Shown piece after piece: positions 27,231-34,951 of a stretch of DNA of 64,000 nt. Within the stretch, counting starts at the first letter, position 1; every line of letters begins with the position of its first letter. The position numbers were made by a program, and so were the translations under genes. The notes under the pieces are model-generated. The model saw only the letters and a list, made by a program, of their open reading frames with translations. It ran no database searches and had not been told where the DNA came from. This stretch comes from Lachnospiraceae bacterium (GTDB taxonomy: Bacteria; Bacillota; Clostridia; Lachnospirales; Lachnospiraceae): contig JAEDCQ010000002.1 of the NCBI GenBank assembly GCA_016294075.1, forward strand, positions 310,001 to 374,000, given 5' to 3'.

Positions 27231-28403
27231 ATGAAATATAATTTTGATAAAGAAATAAACAGATATAACAGCAATTCCCTGAAGTATGATTGTGCGAGGG
27301 AGCGGGGCATTCCCAAGGATGCTCTGCCGATGTGGGTTGCGGATATGGATTTTGAAACAGCACCGGAGATATTATCTGCCATGCATAAGAGTGTGGACTT
27401 TGGTATTTTTGGCTACAGTGTTCCGAAAGAGGAATATTATGAAACAATCATTCACTGGTTTTCCTCTCATTTCGGCTGGAATCCGAAGGCGGAATGGATT
27501 GTGAAAACTCCCGGAGTTGTATTTGCAATATCGGTTGCCCTTCGTGCCCTGACACAAAAGGGTGATGCTGTTTTAATCCAGCAGCCGGTTTATTATCCGT
27601 TTCGTGCCGTGATTGAGGATAATGAACGTATATGCATCAACAATCCGCTCGTATGCAGGGAAGGGCATTATGAGATGGATTTTGAGGATATGGAAAGAAA
27701 AATTATTGAGAATCATGTGAAGCTTTTTATTCTCTGCAGTCCGCATAATCCTGTCGGACGTGTCTGGAGCAGGGAAGAGCTTATAAGAGTGATTGATATA
27801 TGCAAACGTCATAATGTTTTTATTATAAGTGATGAAATTCATTGTGATTTTACTTATCCGGGACATGTACATACGGTTCTGGCTTTATTAGCGGAAGATT
27901 ATCTGGATAAGATGATAATCTGTACATCTCCGAGTAAGAGCTTTAATCTTGCAGGTTTACAGTTGTCGCATATTTTTATCCCGGATAGGGCGGTGCGTGG
28001 AAAATTTAAAAAAGAATTATCTGCCGTTGCATATGATGAATCGGGAACTCTTGCCTTGGTTGCAGCAAAGGCGGCCTATGAAAGCGGCGGAGAATGGCTT
28101 GCAGAATTAAAGCAGTATCTTTTTGATAATCTAAAATTCCTGCGTGGATTTTTATCAGAGTATATGCCGAAAGTGAAACTGATTGAGCCGGAAGGCACTT
28201 ACCTTGTATGGCTGGATTTTTCCGCATGCGTAGAGTCGCCCGAAGAATTGAAGGATAAAATGTTAAATAAAGCTAAGATATGGCTGGATGACGGTACAAT
28301 GTTCGGAGAAGAAGGGGCATGCTTCGAGCGTATTAATATTGCATGTCCGCGTACCATACTGATAAGGGCATTAGAGCAGATGAAAGACGTATTTGGCAAG
28401 TAA
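27231..28403 (+). CDS. patB: PatB/MalY-type PLP-dependent C-S lyase
   Basis: A 390-residue cytoplasmic enzyme cleaving C-S bonds of cystathionine-like substrates, or acting as an aminotransferase of that fold. Seen: LPMWVADMDFETAPEI near the N-terminus, typical of PatB; FILCSPHNPVGRVWS; ISDEIHCDF; and SPSKSFNLAGLQ with the PLP lysine near residue 235. Length is normal. GAGGA precedes the ATG. Being the last gene of the ECF operon, it may process the compound brought in, which would then carry a thioether; this is inference. Confidence 0.9.
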   Translation: MKYNFDKEINRYNSNSLKYDCARERGIPKDALPMWVADMDFETAPEILSAMHKSVDFGIFGYSVPKEEYYETIIHWFSSHFGWNPKAEWIVKTPGVVFAISVALRALTQKGDAVLIQQPVYYPFRAVIEDNERICINNPLVCREGHYEMDFEDMERKIIENHVKLFILCSPHNPVGRVWSREELIRVIDICKRHNVFIISDEIHCDFTYPGHVHTVLALLAEDYLDKMIICTSPSKSFNLAGLQLSHIFIPDRAVRGKFKKELSAVAYDESGTLALVAAKAAYESGGEWLAELKQYLFDNLKFLRGFLSEYMPKVKLIEPEGTYLVWLDFSACVESPEELKDKMLNKAKIWLDDGTMFGEEGACFERINIACPRTILIRALEQMKDVFGK

Positions 28404-28427
28404 TAGATTTTTATGGGGAGTTTTTGA

Positions 28428-28986
28428 ATGGAGCAGCTTTCCTTATTTGAGAATGAAAAAATACAATCGGTGCCGTTAGCAGATAAGCTGCGGCCGAATG
28501 CCCTGGAGGATTTTGTCGGGCAGGAGCATTTACTCGGTCAAGGTAAGATGCTTCGCCAATTAATTGAGCGTGATCAGATTTCCTCCATGATTTTCTGGGG
28601 ACCGCCCGGAGTCGGAAAGACAACACTTGCGAGTATTATTGCAAACAGAACGAAAGCCAATTTTATCAATTTCAGCGCGGTTACAAGCGGAATCAAAGAA
28701 ATTAAAGAAGTCATGAAGGAAGCGGAAGAAAACCGCTATATGGGAATTCGTACTGTTTTATTTGTAGACGAAATCCACCGTTTTAACAGAGCCCAGCAGG
28801 ATGCATTTCTGCCATTTGTGGAAAAGGGCAGTATTATTCTGATTGGTGCCACAACAGAGAATCCCTCTTTTGAAGTGAATGCCGGATTCTCTAAAAGACA
28901 GGGTTTATTATGAACCGACCATGCAGGGGGACGAAAAGGCTGTTGCAGAGAAACTGGAAAAGATTAGAGAGTGGAAACGGACATAA
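28428..28986 (+). pseudogene. rarA: rarA/mgsA remnant with an out-of-frame internal deletion
   Basis: RarA (MgsA) is an AAA+ ATPase acting at stalled replication forks, usually about 420-450 residues. Here 28428-28880 encodes a normal N-terminus: ADKLRPNALEDFVGQEHLL, Walker A GPPGVGKTT, Walker B VLFVDEIHRFNR and GATTENPSFEVN. The frame then runs to a stop at 28913. In the +1 frame, 28882-28983 encodes PDSLKDRVYYEPTMQGDEK and on to REWKRT, which is the usual RarA C-terminus. About 151 + 34 codons remain, so the lid and helical oligomerisation domains are gone and the tail is out of frame. The product could at most be a truncated 161-residue ATPase fragment. A start site GGGGAG precedes the ATG. 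Confidence 0.88.
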
Positions 28987-28989
28987 TAT

Positions 28990-29016
28990 AAAAGGGAGCG
29001 GTTTACGCTCCCTTTT
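28990..29016 (+). terminator. intrinsic terminator after the rarA remnant
   Basis: AAAAGGGAGCG pairs perfectly over 11 bases with CGCTCCCTTTT around a 5-base loop. It lies right after the C-terminal remnant, as expected for the original intact gene. Confidence 0.8.
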
Positions 29017-29051
29017 ATTGACTATAATCCTTTTATAACGGTTGTAACTTT

Positions 29052-29666
29052 TTATTCTACAACTTCTGCAGCGGCTTCATAAACAGGTTCTTCTTTGCGC
29101 TTGATATTGTGGTAGAAGTTAGTAGTTGTTAACTGCATGTACGGATATACATAGATTCCTGCAATACCGAATGTGATACATGTAAGTAAAATCCATAATA
29201 TGAAGGACAACTGTAATACGAACAGCTCCATCTTGTGTCCGTTCATAATCAATTTACTTTCATTTAATGCCTCTTTTGCGGTCATATCGGGATTCTCAGC
29301 TAAGATATAGAAAGCCATGGAGTAAGAGTATGCTTTGATGATACCCGGGATGATAAACAATAAGGACCATAATAAAGTGAAAATCGTAATCAATATGTAC
29401 AAAAGAATAGATTTTCCAAAGCACTGGAATCCGTTGAATAAGGTTCCGATTTCAACCTTCTCCCCATAGGTTACACTTAAATAAACCATAATCAGTCCTA
29501 AGGAAAGTGGTGGAGCAATAATATAGGTTGCGACTGTACCTACCACCGGAATAAGCGCAATAACAAAAGAAATTGCAGTTACAATCAATGTACATAAAAA
29601 TAACATGCCGAGATTGCCTTTTAACTGCTCCTTTGCCTGCTGTTTTAATTCTGCTCTTGTTAACAT
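29052..29666 (-). CDS. DUF975 family membrane protein
   Basis: A 204-residue membrane protein of unknown function. Seen: LTRAELKQQAKEQLKGNLG at the N-terminus, a DUF975 hallmark, then about five hydrophobic segments and SYSMAFYILAENPDMTAKEA, another family block. The ATG at 29666 was chosen because AGGGGGG stands about 9 bases before it; the longer frame to 29852 would run through the promoter and operator. Its promoter is near consensus with a 30-bp palindrome over the expected transcription start, so expression is probably repressor-controlled. Confidence 0.88.
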   Translation of the reverse strand: MLTRAELKQQAKEQLKGNLGMLFLCTLIVTAISFVIALIPVVGTVATYIIAPPLSLGLIMVYLSVTYGEKVEIGTLFNGFQCFGKSILLYILITIFTLLWSLLFIIPGIIKAYSYSMAFYILAENPDMTAKEALNESKLIMNGHKMELFVLQLSFILWILLTCITFGIAGIYVYPYMQLTTTNFYHNIKRKEEPVYEAAAEVVE

Positions 29667-29691
29667 GAATAAATCCCCCCTATTTTCTGTG

Positions 29692-29721
29692 TTATCAATA
29701 TATTCATGAATGTATTGATAA
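29692..29721. promoter_or_regulatory. 30-bp near-perfect palindromic operator upstream of the DUF975 gene
   Basis: The left half TTATCAATATATTCA and the right half TGAATGTATTGATAA are reverse complements at 14 of 15 positions, with a perfect ATTCATGAAT core. On the minus strand it begins about 6 bases after the -10 box, so it would cover the transcription start. No regulator gene is adjacent. It could also fold as an RNA hairpin at the very 5' end. Confidence 0.7.
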
Positions 29722-29726
29722 ATACA

Positions 29727-29755
29727 ATTATCGCATGATACCCATATTTTGTCAA
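29727..29755 (-). promoter_or_regulatory. sigma-A promoter for the DUF975 gene
   Basis: On the minus strand, a perfect TTGACA (29750-29755) and GATAAT (29727-29732) are 17 bases apart. Confidence 0.7.
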
Positions 29756-29763
29756 ATTCCCTA

Positions 29764-29792
29764 TTTACATTTCTCTCAATTGCAAATATAAT
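29764..29792 (+). promoter_or_regulatory. sigma-A promoter for the Ig-repeat surface protein gene
   Basis: TTTACA (29764-29769) and a perfect TATAAT (29787-29792) are 17 bases apart, 46 bases before the ATG at 29838. It is back-to-back with the DUF975 promoter. Confidence 0.7.
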
Positions 29793-29837
29793 ACAGACAC
29801 TATCTTTTGTGAACATGAATGAAACACAGGAGGTAGT

Positions 29838-32099
29838 ATGTCTATATTTCATTTAAAAAAGACTTTGCGTATTATACGGCAAAGCCTATTTATCTTATTT
29901 ACAGTGGTAAACTGTATTCTGTTCCTTATTCCCTCTAATGTTTATGCGCAGGAGAGCCCTGACGGAGAAAACCGTGAATCAGAGAATGCAGAGGAATCAG
30001 AAGCATCTACAAATGATAAAACGGTGATTTTTACAAAAGATATTTTTCATAGGCACACAGGTTCTTCCGGCGGAGGAGGCTGTTATAATGTTGCAAGAAC
30101 AGGAACAAAGACAATAGAAATACCATGCGGAGGAAGTATGGTGTATTGGCCGGAATTGGATACCTCGTCCTGCAGCAGATGCGGAGCTGGTTACAGTGGT
30201 GATCAGTCCGGAAGGGGCTGCTGGCATAAAAAAACAAGAACGGAGTCTTATACATATTATGTAATCGGCTGCGGGAGGACGGAGTCGGATTATCTTGGAA
30301 GGCTTACGGTAGTGCAGAGCACCACGGAATGGACAAAACAGCTTACCTTGACAGGAAGCTATGAAAATGCAGGAAAGATGACGGTAGCGGAGCTTCCCTA
30401 TATCTGGAACGGAGGAAGTGCAACCGATAATCCGGTATACGAAGTGACAGAAAGTGGTGTATATACGTTACAGTTAAATGCAGATGCAAATGCCAATACG
30501 GCAGCAGGAATCGTGACTGTCGATGTGCGAAATGTAGATGTCACGGCTCCTAAAATCATGTCCCACATACAGGAGCCGGTAACGGAATGGGTAAAAGATG
30601 GTGTTTTGGTAACGGTTACCGAAGTATTGGATAAGCAGCCGGATAACAGTGATGGGTGTGGATTGCATGAGCTGCCGTATTCCTACGATAACGGGGAAAC
30701 GTGGACAGCAGAGAAGTCACATTTATATTCGGAAAACGGCATGCATTCAATTTTAGTGCGTGACAAGCTGGAAAATACCTCATCATATGAAGTGGAGTTT
30801 TACAATGTGGACTGTACGCCGCCGACAATAGAAGCAATTGAATACGACCATACCAAAAATATCCGAACAACCGAACTTTCAGTATCTGCAAACGATTTGC
30901 AGCCGGATGGAAGCGAAGGCTGCGGCTTACATGAGACACCGTATTCCTTTGATAACGGAAAGACATGGACAGCGGATAACCGGATAGTGATTGATAAAAA
31001 CGGTATCATACAGATTGCTGTCAGGGATAAGCTGGAGAATATTGTTTATATTGAAGAAACCATCGGAAATATAGATTGGCTTGGACCGGCTGTTGAGTAT
31101 AAGATGGTGCATAGTTCGTGGACAAATCAGGATGTAAAGCTCTATCTGTCGGCAAAGGATTTGAATGAAGACGGCAGTGAAGGTATCGGCCTTGCAGATA
31201 CGTGGTATTCCTTAGATGGCGGAAAAAGCTGGTCAAATACGCCGATGCGCATTCTGGAAGAAAATCAGGAAATAGATGTCACTGCGAGGGATAAGCATTT
31301 TAATATAACAAAGCAGCATATTTCGGTAAGGCAGATTGATAAGGTGCTGCCGTGGGTTACCGTCCGCATGCAGATAACGGGAGAAGGAGAAAACATGCAG
31401 GTTATACTGTATGCTGATGCCGGAGATGATTATTCGGGAATACACGAAGACGGTTATTCCTGGGATAAAGGCTGTTCATTTTCCAATCAGACAACACTCC
31501 CTGTAACCCAAAACGGTATTTATCAGGCGACGGTACGTGATAAGGCGGGCAATATCAGTTATGCTCAGATAGAGGTAGATGTTTTTAAAACGGGGATTCT
31601 GCCGCTTCCAATCAAACCCCATAAACCGATAACGGTTCACTTCACGGATGAAAATGATGCGGAAGAAGAAAAGGAAATAACCGATATCGTTGTAAAGCAG
31701 GAAAAAAGAATAGAGAAGCCTGAAAAAACAGTGCCGCAATTATTGGAAAAGGAGATGCCGTGGCAGAAGGTTATGCTTATTGCAGTAATTATCCTGTCTG
31801 CACTTGCATTGTTAATGCTTATACTATTTCTTCTTAGCAGAACCATTATTATGTACGCAGATGACTTAAAAGGAAAGCAACAGCGTATCGGAGCATTGTG
31901 GATATCTTATAAAGAGGAGCATCTTGAAGTGAAAATTCCGGAGCATATGATAGAACAGTGCAGAACACTGCATTTTGCTTTCCGGACATCCTTTATATTT
32001 TGTATACTCCATAAGGGAGAAAAAATTCATTTTATTTTCCCGGAGGATATATGCACAACACTGCCTGTTGAAAAGAGAATCGAAATGACATTGTTATAA
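29838..32099 (+). CDS. surface-exposed protein with four Ig-like repeats and a C-terminal membrane anchor
   Basis: A 753-residue protein I do not recognise by name. Seen: a signal sequence or first helix at about 14-38 ending SNVYAQ; a Gly/Cys-rich head (about 70-155) with CSRCG and several other cysteines; then four related modules (about 235-595), each with a YSxDxGxxW-like strand (YSYDNGETW, YSFDNGKTW, YSLDGGKSW, YSWDKGCSF) and a VRDKxxN or ARDKxxN end, resembling bacterial Ig-like repeats; a Glu/Lys-rich stalk; a transmembrane helix at about 640-668; and a cytoplasmic tail of about 85 residues. The start follows a perfect AGGAGGT. The tail suggests signalling or anchoring rather than a free adhesin. 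Function unknown. Confidence 0.8.
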   Translation: MSIFHLKKTLRIIRQSLFILFTVVNCILFLIPSNVYAQESPDGENRESENAEESEASTNDKTVIFTKDIFHRHTGSSGGGGCYNVARTGTKTIEIPCGGSMVYWPELDTSSCSRCGAGYSGDQSGRGCWHKKTRTESYTYYVIGCGRTESDYLGRLTVVQSTTEWTKQLTLTGSYENAGKMTVAELPYIWNGGSATDNPVYEVTESGVYTLQLNADANANTAAGIVTVDVRNVDVTAPKIMSHIQEPVTEWVKDGVLVTVTEVLDKQPDNSDGCGLHELPYSYDNGETWTAEKSHLYSENGMHSILVRDKLENTSSYEVEFYNVDCTPPTIEAIEYDHTKNIRTTELSVSANDLQPDGSEGCGLHETPYSFDNGKTWTADNRIVIDKNGIIQIAVRDKLENIVYIEETIGNIDWLGPAVEYKMVHSSWTNQDVKLYLSAKDLNEDGSEGIGLADTWYSLDGGKSWSNTPMRILEENQEIDVTARDKHFNITKQHISVRQIDKVLPWVTVRMQITGEGENMQVILYADAGDDYSGIHEDGYSWDKGCSFSNQTTLPVTQNGIYQATVRDKAGNISYAQIEVDVFKTGILPLPIKPHKPITVHFTDENDAEEEKEITDIVVKQEKRIEKPEKTVPQLLEKEMPWQKVMLIAVIILSALALLMLILFLLSRTIIMYADDLKGKQQRIGALWISYKEEHLEVKIPEHMIEQCRTLHFAFRTSFIFCILHKGEKIHFIFPEDICTTLPVEKRIEMTLL

Positions 32100-32183
32100 T
32101 CGTGGCAATCCGACAAAAAAGGGTTTTCAAGCATTGGGAAATAGAGTAAAATCATGTATGACAAAAAGACAGGAGATTAGCAT

Positions 32184-33248
32184 ATGAAATGGGAAGATAA
32201 TGTGCGCAGGGTTGTTCCGTATGTTCCCGGTGAACAGCCTAAGCGGAAGGATATCATCAAATTAAATACAAATGAGTGCCCGTATGCACCGGCACCTGCA
32301 ATTGCGAAGGTGCTCTCAGAATATACGACAGCGGATTTGCGTCTGTATCCCGACCCGAATGTATCGGGACTTGTAAAAAGTATTGCGGATACATATGGGG
32401 TAAAGCCGGAGAATGTGTTTGTCGGAGTCGGCTCTGATGATGTATTGGCAATGGCTTTTTTAACCTTTTTTAATTCCGGTAAAAAGATTCTGTTTCCGGA
32501 TATCACGTATTCTTTTTATGATGTCTGGGCAGATTTATACAAAATTCCGTATGAGGTACAGCCGCTTGATGAGAACTTCTGCCTTCGTAAGGAGGATTAT
32601 TGTAAGGAAAACGGCGGAATAATTTTCCCAAATCCCAATGCCCCGACCGGAATAGAGGAAAGCTTAGAAAATATAGAGGAAATCATACAAAAAAATCAGG
32701 ATGTTGTGGTAATTGTGGATGAAGCGTATGTGGATTTCGGATGTAAAAGTGTACTTCCTCTTATTCATAAATACGATAACCTTCTTGTGGTACAGACATT
32801 CTCAAAGTCACGCGCATTAGCGGGAATCCGTATCGGATATGCATTTGGAAGTGAAAGACTGATACAGTATTTAAATGATGTCAAATTTTCATTCAATTCC
32901 TACACGATAAATCGTCTGACAGAGGTGGTAGGATGTACCTGTTTAGAGGATAAGGCGTATTTTAAGGAAACAGTACAAAAGGTTGTGAATACAAGAGAAC
33001 GCGTAAAGCAGCGCCTTTCAAAACTTGGATTCTCATTCGGCGATTCCAAGGCCAACTTTATTTTCGCTTCACATAAGAGTGTTCCCGCAAAAGAGATATT
33101 TGAAGCCTTGAAGGAAGAGGGGATTTATGTCCGGCATTTTAATAAACCGCGTATAGATAATTACCTTCGTATTTCAATTGGTACGGATGAAGAAATGAAT
33201 ACAATGCTTGCATTTCTGGAAGGCTATTTACAAAAACGAGAGGGATAG
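32184..33248 (+). CDS. hisC: histidinol-phosphate aminotransferase-like PLP enzyme
   Basis: A 354-residue class I/II aminotransferase that would convert imidazole-acetol phosphate to histidinol phosphate, or act on a related amino acid. Seen: IKLNTNECPYAPAPAI at the N-terminus, DLRLYPDPN, FVGVGSDDVLAMAF, IFPNPNAPTG, VVIVDEAYVDFG and QTFSKSRALAGIRIGYAFG with the PLP lysine near residue 208. These are HisC-type motifs, but no other his gene is in the window, so a broader aromatic or phosphonate aminotransferase role is possible. AGGAG precedes the ATG. The next ATG begins directly after its stop. Confidence 0.85.
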   Translation: MKWEDNVRRVVPYVPGEQPKRKDIIKLNTNECPYAPAPAIAKVLSEYTTADLRLYPDPNVSGLVKSIADTYGVKPENVFVGVGSDDVLAMAFLTFFNSGKKILFPDITYSFYDVWADLYKIPYEVQPLDENFCLRKEDYCKENGGIIFPNPNAPTGIEESLENIEEIIQKNQDVVVIVDEAYVDFGCKSVLPLIHKYDNLLVVQTFSKSRALAGIRIGYAFGSERLIQYLNDVKFSFNSYTINRLTEVVGCTCLEDKAYFKETVQKVVNTRERVKQRLSKLGFSFGDSKANFIFASHKSVPAKEIFEALKEEGIYVRHFNKPRIDNYLRISIGTDEEMNTMLAFLEGYLQKREG

Positions 33249-34007
33249 ATGGAAGCGTATACGGATTTTGCCCTTGTTTATGATGAACTAATGGATAACA
33301 CACCTTATGAGGTGTGGTGTGAACAGATTACTGCGGTTTTAGCAGGCAATGGAATAGAAAAAGAGCTTATATTGGATTTAGGATGCGGGACAGGTGTCTT
33401 GACGGAGCTTCTGGCACGTAAAGGCTATGATATGATAGGAATCGATTTGTCGCAGGAGATGTTAAACCGTGCAATCGAAAAAAGGGATGCATCAAAGCTT
33501 CCTATTCTATATCTACAGCAGGATATGCGTGAATTTGAATTATACGGAACCGTGAAAGCTGTTGTGAGTGTATGTGATTCCCTGAATTATCTGCTTGAGG
33601 ATGAGGATGTGATACAGACATTCCGGCTTGTAAATAATTATCTTGACCCACAGGGATTGTTTATTTTTGATTTTAATACGGTATACAAATATAAAGAAGT
33701 AATCGGTGATGCCACAATTGCAGAAAACAGGGAAGATTGCAGCTTTATTTGGGAAAACTATTATCATGAACAGGAAAAAATAAATGAATACGAAATAACT
33801 TTCTTTATTAAAGAAGGAGAGTTTTACAGGCGTTTTGAGGAAACCCATTTCCAGCGTGGATATACGGTGGAGGAAATGCAGGATTTTCTTCTTAAAGCTG
33901 GACTTGAGTTTATTTCAATGAAGGATGCGGATACTTTTTTAGATGTGACGGATGAAAGTGAACGTGTCTGTATGATTGCAAGAGAAAACGGAAAAGGGAA
34001 GGCGTAA
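33249..34007 (+). CDS. class I SAM-dependent methyltransferase
   Basis: A 252-residue cytoplasmic protein. Seen: the SAM-binding motif I LILDLGCGTGVLTELLARKG near residue 41, motif II acidic end GIDLSQEML, and VVSVCDSLNYLLEDEDV at motif IV. The N-terminus YTDFALVYDELMDNTPYEVW is typical of the YqeM-like clostridial and bacillary group; the substrate is unknown. It starts at the base following the hisC-like stop and ends 5 bases before hslO, so the three genes are cotranscribed. Confidence 0.87.
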   Translation: MEAYTDFALVYDELMDNTPYEVWCEQITAVLAGNGIEKELILDLGCGTGVLTELLARKGYDMIGIDLSQEMLNRAIEKRDASKLPILYLQQDMREFELYGTVKAVVSVCDSLNYLLEDEDVIQTFRLVNNYLDPQGLFIFDFNTVYKYKEVIGDATIAENREDCSFIWENYYHEQEKINEYEITFFIKEGEFYRRFEETHFQRGYTVEEMQDFLLKAGLEFISMKDADTFLDVTDESERVCMIARENGKGKA

Positions 34008-34012
34008 AGAAT

Positions 34013-34894
34013 ATGACAGATTATATAGTCAGAGCAACGGCCGGAAATGCACAGATTCGTGCTTTTGCGGCAACGGCAAAGGATACGGTTGAGGCGGCAA
34101 GAGCGGCGCACAGCTTAAGCCCGGTCGCATCAGCGGCTTTGGGACGTACCCTGATTGGAACGGCTATGATGGGAGCGATGTTAAAGGGTGAAAATGAACT
34201 TGTGACAGTGCAGATTAAAGGAGACGGTCCAATCGGGCAGATTACGGCAACTTCGGATGCAGTCGGCAGGGTGAAAGGATATGTACACAATCCTTCCGTA
34301 ATGCTTCCGCCAAACGCTGCGGGTAAGCTGGATGTCGGAGGTGCTGTCGGTCGCGGAATGCTTCAGGTTATCAAGGATATGGGATTAAAAGAACCATACT
34401 GCGGACAAACCGTTCTGCAGACAGGAGAAATTGCAGAGGATTTGACGTATTATTTTGCGAGCTCCGAGCAGGTTCCTTCTTCTGTAGGACTTGGTGTACT
34501 TATGGATAAGGAAACGGGAACGGTCAGACAGGCAGGTGGCTTTATTATTCAGTTGATGCCGTTTGCAGAAGATGCGGTTATTGAAACGCTGGAGAAGAAT
34601 TTGACGACTCTGCCTTCCGTGACGGCTATGTTAGATGAAAAAATGACACCGGAGCAGATGCTTGAAAAAGTATTGGATGGGCTGGAGGTTACATTTACCG
34701 ATACGCTTCCTCTGGCGTTTCACTGTAATTGCAGTAAGGAACGTGTTGAAAAGGCTCTTATCAGTGTCGGAGAGAAGGAAATAAAAACAATGATAGCAGA
34801 AGGAAAACCGATAGAGGTCAACTGCCATTTCTGCAATAAGAATTACTCTTTTTCGATTGAAGAACTGCACAATCTGTTAAAACGTGCAAAATAG
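34013..34894 (+). CDS. hslO: Hsp33 redox-activated chaperone
   Basis: A 293-residue cytoplasmic holdase, inactive when its zinc is bound and active when oxidised. Seen: DYIVRATAGNAQIRAFAATA at the N-terminus, GEIAEDLTYYFASSEQVPS near residue 140, AGGFIIQLMP, and the zinc-binding cysteines in HCNCSKERV (CxC) and CHFCNKNY (CxxC) near residues 239-279. Full length, all four cysteines present. It lies between the methyltransferase and NAD synthetase genes. Confidence 0.96.
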   Translation: MTDYIVRATAGNAQIRAFAATAKDTVEAARAAHSLSPVASAALGRTLIGTAMMGAMLKGENELVTVQIKGDGPIGQITATSDAVGRVKGYVHNPSVMLPPNAAGKLDVGGAVGRGMLQVIKDMGLKEPYCGQTVLQTGEIAEDLTYYFASSEQVPSSVGLGVLMDKETGTVRQAGGFIIQLMPFAEDAVIETLEKNLTTLPSVTAMLDEKMTPEQMLEKVLDGLEVTFTDTLPLAFHCNCSKERVEKALISVGEKEIKTMIAEGKPIEVNCHFCNKNYSFSIEELHNLLKRAK

Positions 34895-34951
34895 CAATAC
34901 TTCGGAACTCATTTATCTGAATTTATTCATCAGAAAGGCTGGTAATCAATT

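Noticed and set aside
28428..28913. A natural short AAA protein rather than a broken rarA
   Set aside because: The matching RarA C-terminus follows at once in another frame, together with the terminator, which is best explained by a deletion.
29667..29852. Longer N-terminus for the DUF975 protein
   Set aside because: It would run through a consensus promoter and the palindrome, while the ATG at 29666 has AGGGGGG and matches the family start.
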